Source: Prorocentrum cordatum (lineage: Eukaryota; Sar; Dinophyceae; Prorocentrales; Prorocentraceae). From it: a stretch of DNA of 64,000 bases. Made by a program: the position numbers and the translations under genes. The notes below the pieces were generated by a model. That model saw only the letters and a list, made by a program, of their open reading frames with translations. It was not told where the DNA came from and made no database searches. The stretch spans positions 1 to 64,000 of the forward strand of contig CAUYUJ010018474.1 in NCBI GenBank assembly GCA_963575745.1, written 5' to 3'. The number at the start of each line of letters is the position of its first letter. Position 1 is the stretch's first letter. Of the stretch, positions 43,045 to 55,990 are shown piece after piece.

Positions 43045-46000
43045 TCAGTGGGCCCAGGCGCTCGCGGCCCCAGGGGCCCTGTCAGGGGACCGGGGGCCGG
43101 TGGAGGGGCCCGCTTCTGGGTGGGGAACTTCGAAATCGGAGTCCGGGCCGAACGAGTCCGACGTTTCGAAGCTCGAATTCCACGTGTAGATCGAGTCACC
43201 CTCCTCCTCGGCATCCTTATCCATGTGATCCTTGGGCCCCTCGAAGTCGCCGGGGCCAGGGCCGTTGCCGTCGGTGTCGATGTCACTCTTGTTCGGGTCG
43301 TCCGAGTCACAGTCTTCGACGTCGACGTCGACCCTGGTAATGCGCCTGTCCTGCGGCTGCTCGAAGCGGCCGTCGCGCCTCGGGAACAAGCCGTTGGCCA
43401 GGCGAGTCAGGCGCAGCAAGCGGTACGCGTTCCGCTCATACTTGCACTCCTGCCCGCGCGCAAGAGCGCGCGCGCGGAGGGGGGAGATGGGCGAGGGCGA
43501 GGGCGGGGGAGAGGGCGGAGGGGGGGGGGCGGAGCGGTGGGCGGCGGGCAGAGGGCGAGGGAGCGGGAGAAAGGTGAAGGAGGAGCAGGAGAGGGAGGGG
43601 GGGAGGGGGAGGGGGGGGGAGAAGAAGGACAGGAAGAGGAGGAGGAGGAGGAGGAGGAGGAGGCTCCTCCCAGAGCAGCTTTGTGCGTGCCTCCCTCGTC
43701 CAGGCGCCGCACAGTGAGCACGTCAGCACATCGCGTACCTGGCAGATCCTGTGGGTCACGTGGGGCACCCCAAGCTCGCGGTGCTTCATGCGGCGAGAGT
43801 CCAGGCGCTTCATTATCCAATCATCCCATGCGGGGTCGACTCTCATAGTCTGCCGGGGCCCCAAGTGCATGCGTGCGTTCTCGGTGGGCAAGTCAGCGGT
43901 GCGCTCTGTTGGCGTCAACTCGCCAGACCCAGATGGGTCAAGGCTAAGACGGCACGGGCGAGGGGGCCTGGAGCGGAAGGAGCGACGGCGTTGTGGCTCA
44001 TCTCGTTCATTCTGGGCAATAGTATCAATCTCCGAGGCGCACCGCGGGGATTTTGAGAGACCACTGAGGATACTCATTCTCTGCTCTGCTCGTGCTGTCA
44101 GCTCTGACTGTAACGAGAAAAGAGAAGCAAGTCCTGCCTGGGCCAAAGCTCAACGGTGGGGAGGCGGGAGGATGGACCGGGGCCCTGGCCCCATGATGGG
44201 CCCATGATGCGTGAGGTCTTGTGCGTTCGCCCAGGGGCCCTCAGTTCAGCTGGTGCGATTCAAGCATGCACGTCGCGCTTCCGCCCCCTTGCCCTCCCCG
44301 GTCCCATCGCCCAGGGCTGGGCGAGGAGTTCGAGCTGGCCGGGGCCCTGCCATGGCCGAAGAGCTGGCCGCGCAGGACTCCGTCGCCCCATGCGACGCCC
44401 CGACTCTGGGACAAGGGGGGGGGGGGTGGAGGACTAGGGAGGGGGGGGGAGGAGGAGAAGGAAAAGGGTGCCAAGGAGAAGGACACGGGATGATTGTTAG
44501 AACGCGAGGAGGAGACCCAAGAATTCCCAAGGGCCACGGGCCGCGGGCGAGTGGATGCATTTCGACTTAGGAACCACATGAGAACCTCTGCTGAGGGCAA
44601 CGCTAGCTCAATGCAAATGCAAGCACCTGGTTTTAGCTACTTCGTTACACAAAGGGGCCATGCATGGTGGCGCGCGTTCGACTGCAGACTGATAACGGAA
44701 GAACATGCTTATTAGCACTCTCAGCGATGCACCAACAGTAACAAAAACGTTACAAGTCAAAACAAGGTCAAGTGAAACATCTCGTCTAAGTCTCAGCATG
44801 TGACAACTGCTCACCTTCTCGGTATCACTGTCGAGACAAGCTTGCGCGGCGCATTCACGCACGCGCCTCTGAGCATCTCTAAACGACAACAACAACAGGA
44901 CATCCCAAGTCGTCGTCGTCTTCGTCTATTATCGATATTCGTCGTCGCGTCAGTCGTCGCGCCGGCGCCAGGCGCCAGGCGCTGCCCAGGCTCTCAGGGC
45001 TCTAATCATTTAATCGGCCCCAAGAGCGCACGCGCACGCAGCGCACGCCGAAGTTCTGAAGAACGCAGGCAGCGCCACACCAAGGGATGCATATTCATGC
45101 ATCTCACGCTCAAAGAAATCCCGTGATCGAGCATCACGGCTAACGCATCTGAAGGCCCGGACTGCTGCGCCGCATCTCGGGTGCCACCGCATCTGGCAGA
45201 TGCTACACTTATACAAGGTGCCTAACTCGCTGGACTCTAAGTCAACGATGCTCGTCCTGCAAAGTCCACAAGCGGCATCGTCAATGCCATCATCAATGGC
45301 ACTGCACGCGGCGCTGCGTTCAGATGTTGCAGTTTCCCACATCTTCTGCAGAGCTAGGACATCTGAAGGTATGTCCTCACGCTGATCCCTCGGTTTTACC
45401 ATCCGCACTCCAATGTTGGGTAAGATGACGTTGTGAATCCGTGGGCCCCACTGGGTGTCAGCAGAACGTCGCTCGTGGCCGCCTCGAGGGCAATAGCAGC
45501 GGGCCAAGCAGAGCCATTCCCGATCTCATTTCATCCCCCCCCCCTTGCCCCGGGCCCACCTCGAGCCTGGAGCGCGGGGGGTGGGGAGGAGGAGATCGGG
45601 AATGGAGTAGACTGGGGACTAGGGAGGCGGGAACACTTTGAGGGAGGGGAGGGGTCGGAGGAGGAGGAGGAGGATAAGAAGGACGAGGAGGAAGGAGGAA
45701 AGAAGAAGAGGGGGCCCTGCTGGGACATGCAAGCCTAGCAAGCCGTGAGACTGGACGTACTTCGGCTGAAACGTGGTGCCGCGGACTTCCAGTCCGACAG
45801 ATCTCCCGACTCTGTTGGTTGGGTTAGACCAGTGGACATACATGATCGACCTCTCCTCATCCACTGTAGCATCAAGTAAGGACAACTGATACGGCGCCCG
45901 CGGTCCGCCAAGTGGCTCACTGGCGCAGTCGAGGCTCCATTTCAATAGTCTAGCGCCCTCCTTGACACGGGGCATCCACCTCTGAAATGCAGCGTCAAGA

Positions 46001-46229
46001 GAGTCAAGAGGGGCCCCGTGCATCATTGAGTCGACAAGAGAAGACAGAGACACAGGCCCGACGCCGACGTCCGACGCACCCTCTTGAGCTCGGACGTCCT
46101 CGCCCCCCCTCTGCAGCTCTACCTCTGCGACGGCCTCCCCCAGGAGAGCGTCATTCAGCAGCGCGTCGTGCTGCAGCTCGCAGGGATTCACGCCCATGCG
46201 AGGCAGTGCCTTCCGGGAAGGGGGCAGCG

Positions 46230-46408
46230 GCGAGTGACCTTTTGCAAGAGTGACCTTTGGTGCGCGCGCATCCGCTGGAAATCGCCCCCACCGGCCCCTC
46301 CTCGGGTCCGAACTGATCAGTTTTTCGAGCCGCGTCTGGCCGCAGCGACGAGGCCGTGCCGAAAAAGCCGCGCACCAAAGGTCACCCCGGCGAAAAGTCA
46401 CTCTTGCC
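46230..46408. mobile_element. Inverted-repeat element family 2 inside an intron (~179 bp)
   Basis: TGACCTTTGGTGCGCG at 46251-46266 is repeated exactly in reverse complement at 46369-46384. GCAAGAGTGAC (46244-46254) is mirrored by GTCACTCTTGC (46397-46407). The interior contains CAGTTTTTCGAGCCGCGTC, also found at 21.77 kb. It lies just upstream of the coding block starting at 46210, so its insertion would affect the acceptor side of that intron. A single end (GCAAGAGTGACCCTTGGTGC) recurs at 63420. Confidence 0.7.
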
Positions 46409-48475
46409 CATCGGGGCCGGCGAGAGGGAGAGGGAGAGGGGCAGGAGGGATAGAGGAGGGAACAGGAAGATTGGAGGGGATGATGATGAGTGAGATGATC
46501 AGCGCGAGGAGGGATCAATAGGATGATAGCTTCAAAGCTGAGAGGGGAGGAGGGAGAGGGAGAGAGGAGAGAGGCTCGGGGGGGAGAGACAGGAAAGGGG
46601 AGGGGAGGAGAATATGGGAGGGTAGGGCAGGAGCACTTCGAAGCTGAGAGGGGGAGTAACAGTTTCACCCGCCATTCCAATCCCATCGAATCCCCTCGTT
46701 TTGGGAGGGGAGGTCTCATTCGGGCAACTTGGGGTCGCCTCGGATTGAGCCGAACGTCCGCGGTGGCGACGAGAGGGGGGGGCCCGGGGCGGCGTCGGAA
46801 ATGATGTCGGAAGGAAGGGGCGCTCCTCTGCAAATGAAGAGACCGCGTCGGCCAATCGATGATCGCCTCCCTCTCCTCCGTCTCCCCCAGCAAGCTCGTC
46901 TGGGCCATCCCTGTTGTCTCCGAGTTCCGTGTGCAAACCGAAGGAAGGGCTGTGCTGATGGACGATTGCTTCCTCCTTCTGGCGCGCGGCATCCTCGTTC
47001 ATTGATTTGCGAGTTTCCTCGACCATATCATCATATTCAAAACTCGCCTCATCGACCATTACGCCTGTTGCCTCGTGATACAGGGCCCGCATCATCTCCT
47101 GGTCGAACTCTGGGTCCTCTTCCTCCTCTTCCCCCTGATTCTCGGCCCCCCCCCAGGCCCCTCAGGCCCGCCCTCGCCGCCGGCGTCTTGGAGAGGAGGG
47201 GGGCCGCCGCCGGCAGGCTGGCCCCGCTTCTTCTTCTCGCTGGACTTGACCGCCTTGGGCATGCACTGCCTGTCCGGGCAAGGGGGCGGGAGGGTCGGGG
47301 GGGGCGCTCTCCCTCCTCTCCCCCCTCCTCCTCATCCTTCCTCCCCGCACTCCCCCGCCGCCTCCACGCCCGTGCCTGTGTCCACTGTGTCCGCCCCCCC
47401 TCCAGTCCTCCAGCCCCGTTTCAAGTTTGTCCAGAGGGGGCCTCAGAGCGAACGCTTCGGCGACGCTGCGGAGATCGATGATCGCCATGACGTCGCAAAA
47501 CCATGTATCGGCCACGCCAGCTTCGCACGGAATGATGGCAGATGAGGAATGAGCAGATGTATATGGTGCCAATTCTGGGGGCCCCTCGACTGCCCACCTC
47601 ACAGAGTACTTCAGCACGGGCGTGGCCGCGTCCACGGGGCCGGCTTGCAACTCGTCATACATCGCCATCCATGTGTCTGTCGATACCTTGGGTTGAAGTG
47701 GAAGTGTCAGCCGAGCATGGGCACAGTCGCCAGACATGGACACAATGTTAAGTGGTACGAGCATTCCCAAAGAATGATTCTTCTCTGCGCACAGGAACAC
47801 ATTTTTGCCAACAGATCTCCCCAGCACGCTGGTAATCGATAAACAAACAATATTGGAAGCCCGACTTCGGGCAGGCGCGGTGAAACAACACGTTGTAAGC
47901 AGCAGCCCATCTAAGACTTTCAGAGGGGATGATCTGCATGGTGCCAGGAAATTCAAACGGAGGAACAGAATGGCCGCCGTGAGATTCATATGGAACCCAC
48001 CTGTCGGATGAAGACGACACTTCTCCGCATACCTCGGATGTTGCACTATGTAGCTCATCCAACACAGCCCGTGCATGTTCCCTCACAGTCGCGAACTTCA
48101 ACTTGGCCCCCCGCTTGCCGACCCCGAGCGCTGTCTTCGTGGAAACGCGAGCCGAAAGCAACTGCAGCGATATCCTGCGCGATCGCTCGCAGTTCAGGCG
48201 GATGAGGGAGTTGATCCCTTCCAGTTCCTGAGTGTCAGACCAACAACACATTGCAATGCCACATGCGACAATGTACAAACCAGAAGGGCGTACCTGGCCC
48301 GAATTCGCGGCCATCTCGAAGTCAGCCCTGAACACCGACAGCAACTTAGCTGTGTTCGCCTCCACCGAAGCACCAGCAGCATCGGCATCAAGTATGCGAC
48401 GAGCAAGACCTGCCCTGCCCCGACCCTCATTTGTTAATGTATCTTGATATCTGCAGCCTCTCCCCTCTCTCTCCC

Positions 48476-48782
<307 letters not shown>

Positions 48783-50074
48783 ACTCGCCCCAACACTCCT
48801 CAGTTTCAGCGCCGCGCATGCGCAGGCCGAGGGCATCGACATCATCAAGAATCTCAACCTGATCCCCTGACCGTCTGACCCTGGCCTCGCCCGAGCTCGA
48901 GCGCTTGCCATGCTACTTCTTGCATTCATCCATCTCCCCCACCTCCAGGAGGGGGGAGGGGTGAGGGGAGGAAGGAGGGGGGGAAGGGAGGGGAGGAGGA
49001 GTGAGGACAGGAGGAAGGAGGGGAGGGGAGGAGAGGAGCAGGGGAAGGGAGGGGGAGGAGGAGCCCTCTCCCCTGCAAGCAAATCTGCCCCGCCCTCCCC
49101 GGGGACGTCGTCGAACATCACACCGCGCCCCCGGAGATACATTCGCAAACCAGCAGAGAGACAGTGGGAGATCGTCTAAACATCGCTGAACCCTCCTGTA
49201 GAAACTACAAGCGCAATGGCAGGTAAGGTAAACACCAAGTTCTACATATAATTCTGAACGTTCAATTGGCCAATCGTCGAAATGGGCACGCCAATCGAAC
49301 TTGCATAGAGCACGGGACCACTCCAGAAAAATATGCATGCCCTTGCCGCATGCCATCTGACCCAAAGTATCCCCATCACATATGATATCTGCATCACTCC
49401 GGCTCTGTTGCAAGGAAAACTGAAATATCATCAATGGCTTCGTTGCTAGGTCACAGAGCGTGAGTGTGGTCCAAAACGCGTCGTCATGTATCGCTCGAGT
49501 AGTCTCGCGTTTCCAGCGGCCCATTTTCGCAGTGTACTCTTTTTGAGACTCGACCCTCGGATCGTCGGCGTGTGCCTGAGCAGCGGCGGCAGCGTCCGCC
49601 TCCGAGTGTCTTTGTCGACCCTGAGCAGCAGCCAAACGAGCCCTGCAATCTGGGGTGGCCTCGCACTTGCAACTGACCACAGCGCAGAACGTCTTCTCGA
49701 TAACAAACTTCCCAACCTCGACCAACTTGCTCTGAAATGTCCCTACGGTGCCCCAGCGCCCAGAGCAAACGCGCTCTGGCAAGCGCTTTGCATGACGCAA
49801 CGCGCTGGGGGCACCATGTTGTTCAAACCACGTCTTGAAGACCGTCTTGGCGTTGTCACGCCACAATATGTTCAACTTAGCCAGAGACGCGTAATAATGC
49901 CAGGCCGGCTTGAGAGGCAACCTCGACTGTAGGAACTCGTCAGCACGATTTAAAGATGAATTGTGAATCAGACTATGACTATGGTGCATGCATCCCACGT
50001 CGATAAACGTCAAGTTGGCATTCCCGCTCGTCTCGAGTTTCAGCGTTGATCGAAACGATACCTCCCCTTGCCAT

Positions 50075-50560
50075 GTATATGTTTCACGCTCTCACTTTTC
50101 ATTCCTGCCCCTACCCCTGTTTCCCCTCTACCCTCACTCTTTCTATCATTTCCCTGGCACATATTCATCCTGCTTCGCCCTCGCTTGCCCTGCGCCCCCC
50201 TGTTCCGGGCGGCGCGCCGGGCTGGCCGCTGCGCCCAGCGCAGCGCCCCTCAAAAAGGGAAAGGTCTGCGAGCAGGGCGGGAACAGGGTGCGCACTCCCC
50301 TTCTCGCTTTGTCTTCGTCGTCCCATTATCCCCATCCTCCTCCTCCTCCTCCTCCTCCTCCCCCTCCTCCTCCTCCTTCTCCTCCTCCTGCTTCTCCTTG
50401 CCCCTCTGACGACTCTGACCCGCGGCTGAGGTCCCTTGGGAAGCAACCCCCATCTCGCCTCTCGCCTTCCGCCCTCTTCCTCCAACTCCCCCTCGCCCTA
50501 TTCCTCTGCTATCCTCATCCTCAGCTCTTGCTCTTTTCGCCCCTCCCCCTTGCCGTCCCA
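50075..50560 (-). other. Intron with CCT tract (top strand)
   Basis: It lies between the first two coding blocks of the transposase-like gene. The top strand has CCT repeats at 50336-50400, that is GGA on the coding strand. The coding frame stops being protein-like at about 50583 and resumes at about 50045 with NANLTFIDVGCMHHSHSL. Confidence 0.5.
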
Positions 50561-51979
50561 TGCCATTGCGCCCCCCGCCCAGCCCGCCTGGTCAGGTCCT
50601 CCGCCAGAGCAGCACACAAGAAGCCTCCAATTCACTGCAAGATCAGGCCTTGTAGCGCGCGGGGTCTTGGAGAACGAATCCCACGGGGCGCCGCCCATCT
50701 CGCAAACCTTTCGAACATTCGAATATGTACCACGGCCTGAGCTGTCTTTACACACTTGCAAATCAAGAGCCCTTCGCATGCGTGGAGAGAAATACATACT
50801 TCTTCTCAAACTGTCCTCGTCCACATCCAAAGAATCAGCTGAAATGTACCAAGACTCGAACTCGGTCGTCATAAGTTTTTGTTTTTGCCAGACTGATGAA
50901 TTTGTCGCGTCTGATCTAAACCGATGTATTGCCATGTTCGCCAGCACTGGAAACTCACGTTGTGCGCCAGCCAGCTGCGTCGCGTACGCGGTGAGCTGAT
51001 CGCTGATCTCCTGCTCGTGCTGCCTGTGGAAATCGAGGAAAGACGCTGTCAACTTAGTCCCTAAATCTGCTTCGGCACGGCAGACTGTCTGGTGAGAGAT
51101 ACCCCGCATAATCACAGAACCGAAACCAGTAGCTGATACGTTGCACATGTTGCGCCTCAGCGCGACGGCAATGGAACCCGCAGCAGTGAGCCGTGCATCC
51201 GCAGGGCCGCGGGTCACCAGTAGAAAACAGTTCTCGTCGGGCTGGATATGTTTTGCCAATTGATTTTCCATGACAGATATGGCTTTGCGATGTGCTCTTC
51301 TCTCGCGTTCCAACTCTCGTCTGAGCTGCGCATTCTCACGTTGAGATTCAACCAACTGCAGTTCCTGAAATTTCAACAGTTCAACTGCCGTCTCGAATGA
51401 CAAAGATTCATACTGACGGGAAACCAACGCCGAAGAAGAAGAAGGCCGATCCCGAGCCTGACGCCCAGGATACCCCGGCGCGGGCAATGGTAATGCAACG
51501 ACGCCCGGCAGCGACGACTGCGGTGGTGGCTGTGCTGGCACCAGTGACGTGGCCGCAGGCTTCGAGACCACATCCGACAATATGCGTTCCCACGGCTGCC
51601 TAACTCCTTGCCCCCAGGAAATCTCAAACACGTTGTAAAGTATGTCAGGGAGGTCTCTGGCGTCATAACATCGACGTTCGTTCAACCAGTGTTGGCCGTA
51701 TCTGCGAAGAAGTGATATGCACTCCTGCTCGGTAGTCTAGGAGATACTCGAAACCAGCTTTGGCAAGGAGTCACTTGGGATATCCAGGCATCCACCAGTA
51801 GCAATTGCAATATAAGATGGGCCCACAACACTGAGCTGCCGAACAATGGACAAAGGGGGTGGGCGTTCCATCTGCAAGGAAAGGTTTGAGCCAGCGCTTT
51901 GGAAATTCAGTAAGATTTTCCCGTACGGGCCGTTTTCAGAATCACACATCATCAACAACAGGGGGCGCAGCACTTGCAT

Positions 51980-52410
51980 TCAATACAAAAACTCAGCGAG
52001 GCCCTCCACAAACATTGCATTGAGAACCACACAAACACCATCCGAAACCAAGTTCGTGCATCTATAATGTAGATGTGCGTCTTGCGTTCGTATGTTTGCA
52101 CGCACGCGCCGAGCCGATGACACGTTATTTTCGGAACTGGCTTTCGCGCGCCTCGCCGAGAGCTTTTCAAACTAACGATTGAAGCTTAAGTGTCGACGAC
52201 GAGGATGCTTACGAATGGACGCTGGGAAATACGACGCCGAAGAATATTACAAGGTAGCGGGTGGTGGTGAATATGATTGATATGTGTTTTTCTTTCAACA
52301 CTTAAGAGAGCGAGAGTGAATAGTTATCAAAAAAGAGGAGAGGCGGTGGTAAAGGAGGAAGAAGAAATATGAGGAGGCGACCCCCTCTGAGGCATCACCC
52401 TTTCGATCGC
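51980..52410. promoter_or_regulatory. Upstream region of the transposase-like gene
   Basis: Moderately AT-rich sequence lies upstream of the ATG at 51979, which directly follows an in-frame TGA. No TATA box or spliced-leader relic is visible. A TTTTTCTTTCAACACTTAAG segment lies at 52289-52308. This call is positional only; further 5' exons are possible. Confidence 0.3.
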
Positions 52411-53090
52411 CTTGAATGGTGGTTTGGCTCCCAACGGAGTTGTGGACTTACTAAAGCCTCAGGGCGCCCAGAGTGGCCGCGGAGAGGGGAAAGCTGCAGC
52501 CCGGCGTCCAGGGTCGGGGGGGTCCCAGCAACCTCATGCGCGAGACTGGGGCTGCGGGGGAAACCGTGAGAGGTCGACGCAGTGCGAGGGTGCCTCCTCT
52601 ACAGAGCCTATCTACAAAGCGAAGGGACTCACCGAAGACGTTGGCCAGGGCGCGAAGGGCCGAGGGGGTTCCCTGTGTCCTCGCCCGCCAGAGCGGTGCC
52701 GCCGAGCGCCGACGGCGACAATCCCGACCATCGTCGTCGCCCGGGGGGGAGCCACCGGCAGCGGAGTCGTGCTGGTAGCTGCGTGGCGTGGTCCGCGGCG
52801 GATGCGACGAGGAGCAGCGCGGCAAGCGGAGGCGGCGCGCGCAGCTCCAGCAACCAAGCCCCAGCCGGCCCGGTGGTCTCGAGCAGGAGACGACGGGGGG
52901 GCCGAGGGGTCCCGCGGCGGCGCGGAGGCGGGCGCCGGGGGGCGACATGGCACCGAGGGCGCAACGTCGCAAGTGGCCCGAGTGAGCGAGCAGGGGGGCC
53001 AGGGGAGGGCCGGCACCCCCACAGGGCGCTCGCAGGGCGGTATTAGGCACGAGGCCGGAGCGGCCGCAATGCGTGGCCGCGGCTGGGGGG
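52411..53090. other. GC-rich open-frame stretch, no recognised gene
   Basis: A 253-codon plus-strand frame (52412-53173) and a longer minus-strand frame overlap. Both are low-complexity (Gly/Ala/Arg or Pro/Ala/Ser) and run into the minisatellite at 53095. GGGCGCTCGCAGGGCGGTAT near 53025 has a partial second copy (GGGCGCGCCCAAGGCGGTAT) near 53557. Confidence 0.4.
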
Positions 53091-53094
53091 GGGA

Positions 53095-53335
53095 GACGGC
53101 GGCTGACAGCCGCATTGCCAGGCATGGGAGTCGGAGGGAGGCGACTGACAGTCGCAGTGGACGTAAGCAGTGAGCGCGGGGGGAAGGGAGTCGGTGGGAA
53201 GCGACCGCAGTGCACGTAAGCTATGAGTGCGGGGAGAAGGGAGTCGCTGGGAAGCGACTGACAGTCGCAGTGTAAGTAAGCTGTAAGCGGTGGGCAAGGG
53301 AGATGGGCGCGACTAACAGTCGCGAAGTGTGCGTG
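53095..53335. repeat. ~58-bp minisatellite around GCGACTGACAGTCGC
   Basis: The palindrome GCGACTGACAGTCGC or a close variant occurs at about 53098, 53143, 53201, 53257 and 53313. Each is followed by AGTG(GA)CGTAAGC and GGGGAGAAGGGAGTCG-like sequence. Confidence 0.75.
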
Positions 53336-53925
53336 GACAGAGCTGAGCCAGACAGGGCGGTCAACGTACGCCGCTGCAGTAGCGTAACTGGCAGTACGGG
53401 TCTCTCCAGCTAGGGCGAGGGGGGCCTGAGACCCCGGGGCAACGCCTAGGGCGGGCCGAAAGGGGCGGCACTCCGCCGGAGGGCGAGAGGCCACAAAGGG
53501 GGGCCCAGGAGCAAGGGTCTCCTGGGGGCCAAGGGCGAGCCAGCATCCCCAGCTGGGCGCGCCCAAGGCGGTATTAGGCGCGAAGCTACGTTGGCCCGCC
53601 GGGGAGCCCCCCGTGGAGCTGGCGCATGTGGGAGGTAGGCAAGTCGTGAGATGCCTGGGCCAGCTTTCTCGTTGGGTGGCACACAGTGGCTGGCGCCCGA
53701 AGAGTGTCGGCGGCGAAGGCAGAGCGGTAAGGCAGGCACCTCAGTCGGAGCAGTCGGAATGTCGGAATGTGCCCCGGGGAAGGGAAGGTCCCGCTATCGC
53801 AGATGGGGCCAAGTGAGGGCGGAGGTGTGTGGGAGGGGGCCGAGGGTTACGCCCGGGGCTGATTGGAGCTCGCGGCCCGTCTGGCGTCCCCTGGACTTGC
53901 TCGGCGAGAGGCACCATCTGAAAAA
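53336..53925. other. Gene-less stretch
   Basis: GC-rich sequence containing the second copy of the GGCGGTATTAGGC block near 53568. It shows no domain or element. Confidence 0.4.
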
Positions 53926-53927
53926 AA

Positions 53928-54190
53928 TACTGTTCAGACTCTGGGCCGCCCCCAGACTCTGGGGGGTCCTCCCTCCTCCTCTTCCTCTTCTTCCTCTGGA
54001 CCTCTGGATGGTGGCAGTTCTTGTGCATAGCACTGATGCCATCGTCCTCTTCCTCCTGCTCTTCCTCCTCCTCGTCCGCCTCCTCCTCCTCCTCCTCCCT
54101 CCCCTCATCATCTACCTCCTCCTCCTCCTCCTGCAGCTCCCTCCCCTCATTCTCATCTCCATCCTCCTCCCCCGCTGCCTCCTCCTCCCT
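53928..54190. repeat. Left arm of a 3-kb-spaced inverted repeat
   Basis: CTGTTCAGACTCTGGG, CCCCCAGACTCTGGGGGGTC, CCTCTGGACCTCTGGATGGT and GGCAGTTCTTGTGCATA are found in reverse-complement order at 57240-56955. On the minus strand this arm encodes MHKNCHHPEVQRKKRKR and PPESGGGPESEQ; the other arm encodes nearly the same on the plus strand. CCT repeats extend the pairing on the inner side. Confidence 0.8.
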
Positions 54191-54299
54191 CCCCTCATCC
54201 TCCTCCCCTCCCTCTTCTCATCCTCCTCATCCTCCTCGTCCGCCGCCGCCGCCGCCGCCGTCTTCGTCATCGTCGTCGTCGTCGTCGTCGCCATCGTCG

Positions 54300-54560
54300 C
54301 GGGGTCTGTGGCTGTTTTGGGCCCTCTTGGGGCCTGCACAATTTGGACATCCATGTCCAAATTGTCTTGGCCGCCTGTTCTTGAAGCTTCGGCGGGGGGC
54401 TATCGATTTCTTCTGGGCGGCGCAACGGGCGGCACCTTGAAGTGTCCCACGGCGCCCGGACAATTTGGACATCCATGTCCAGTTTGCCAACCAAAAGACG
54501 GTTTGGGCCCTCTTGGGGCCCTCTTGGGGCCATCTTGGGGCCAACTTGGAGGGGTCGACC
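54300..54560. repeat. 11-bp periodic array with palindromic ACAATTTGGACATCCATGTC words
   Basis: GGCCCTCTTGG-type units at 54318-54335 and 54505-54545 flank two copies of CAATTTGGACATCCATGTCC (54340 and 54460), the first followed by AAATTG to form a palindrome. The orientation is TCTTGG. Confidence 0.65.
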
Positions 54561-54625
54561 CCTGAAATAAACTAGTACACAGGACTGAGGGCTCCAGGGG
54601 CCTGAGGACTGAGGGCTCCAGGGAC

Positions 54626-54707
<82 letters not shown>
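54626..54707. repeat. ATG/TGA trinucleotide run (~27 units)
   Basis: Uninterrupted (ATG)n of about 82 bp. On the minus strand it encodes an Ile or His run inside long frames that have no other support. Confidence 0.95.
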
Positions 54708-54990
54708 CCACGATCATGGCGATAATGGTGGTGGTGATGACGACGTGGGAAATGATGAGGAGTATGATGAGGATGAATAATACGGAAACGCCGTAACGCC
54801 GGTCTGAGCACTTCATGGGCTCGACCACCTGGAGTGGTAAGCTTTGCTGCTGCTTTTCCCCAGGGTTCTGGAGCCCTCGGGGCCTTGGGGGGGCCCCAAA
54901 AAGGATCCGAAGCCTCAAATTGTTTTCCGGCTCACGACCGACGACCGGCGACCGGCGACGACGACGATGGGCATGGGTTACTTGGCGCCC
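54708..54990. other. Short unique stretch
   Basis: Mixed sequence between the ATG run and the minisatellite. A GACCGGCGACCGGCGACG tract lies at 54940-54970. No gene is recognised. Confidence 0.4.
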
Positions 54991-54994
54991 CCAC

Positions 54995-55879
54995 TTGAGA
55001 GCATCGGGTAACTGGGGGGTGCGCTCCACACCCCCCACTTACCCGGTGTCCCCAGAGGGACATCGGGTAACTCGACCTTGCAGGGGGGGGTGTTGGGCAC
55101 GAGTTGCCCGGTGGCGAGGGGGGGGCATCGGGTAACTCGACTATGCACGGGGGGGTGTCGGGCATGAGTTACCTTGTGTCCCCTGGGAGACATCGGATAA
55201 GCGGGGGGTGCGCTCCACGCCCCCCACTTACCCGGTGTCCCCCGAAGGGTATCGAATAAGTCGACCTTGCAGGGGGCGCATTCGGCATGATTCGGTGTCC
55301 CGCGCGAGACATCGGAGTTACCCAGTGGTCCCCGGGGGACATCGGATAACTCGACCCTGCAGGGGGGGGTCTGGATATGAATTTACCCGGTGGTCCCCCG
55401 TGGGACATCGGAGTCACCCGGTGGTCCCCGTGGGACATATCGGCCCGTGGGACATCGGAATTCCCGGTGTCCCCCGTGGGACATCGGAATTACCCAGTGG
55501 TCCTCGTGGGACATCGGCCCGTGGGACATCGGAGTTACCTGGTGTCCCCCGGGGGACATCGGAGTTACCCGGTGGTCCCCGTGGGACATCAGCCCGGGGG
55601 ACATCGGAATTACATGGTGTCCCCCGTGGGACATCAGAGTTACCCGGTGGTCTCCGTGGGACATCAGCCCGTAGGACATCGGAGTTACCCCGTGTCCCCC
55701 GTGGGACATCGGAATGACCCGGTGGTCCCCGTGGGCCATCGGCCCGTGGGACATTGGAGTTACCCGGTGGTCCCTGGGGGACATCGGGCAACTCGACCTT
55801 GCAGGGGGGGTCTGGGCATGAGTTACCCGGTGGTCCCGCTGGGACATCGGAGTTACCTGGTGTCCCCCGTGGGGCATCA
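54995..55879. repeat. Minisatellite of ~35-bp units (GTGGGACATCGGAATTACCC type)
   Basis: Units of the form GGTGTCCCCCGTGGGACATC followed by GGAGTTACCC recur roughly 20 times, with a GGGTAACTCGACCTTGCAGG variant in the first part. The unit length is near 35 bp, so all three plus frames remain open and give VGHR/GTSE/WDIG peptides, a sign of repeat rather than gene. GGGTAACTCG links it to the repeat at 1-208. Confidence 0.85.
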
Positions 55880-55924
55880 CGACGACGACGACGACGACGA
55901 CGACGAAGACGAAGACGACGACGA

Positions 55925-55990
<66 letters not shown>

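Noticed and set aside
52451-53566. 371-codon minus-strand frame
   Set aside because: It runs through the ~58-bp minisatellite (repeated TAYVHCDCQS peptides) and lacks any recognisable domain.
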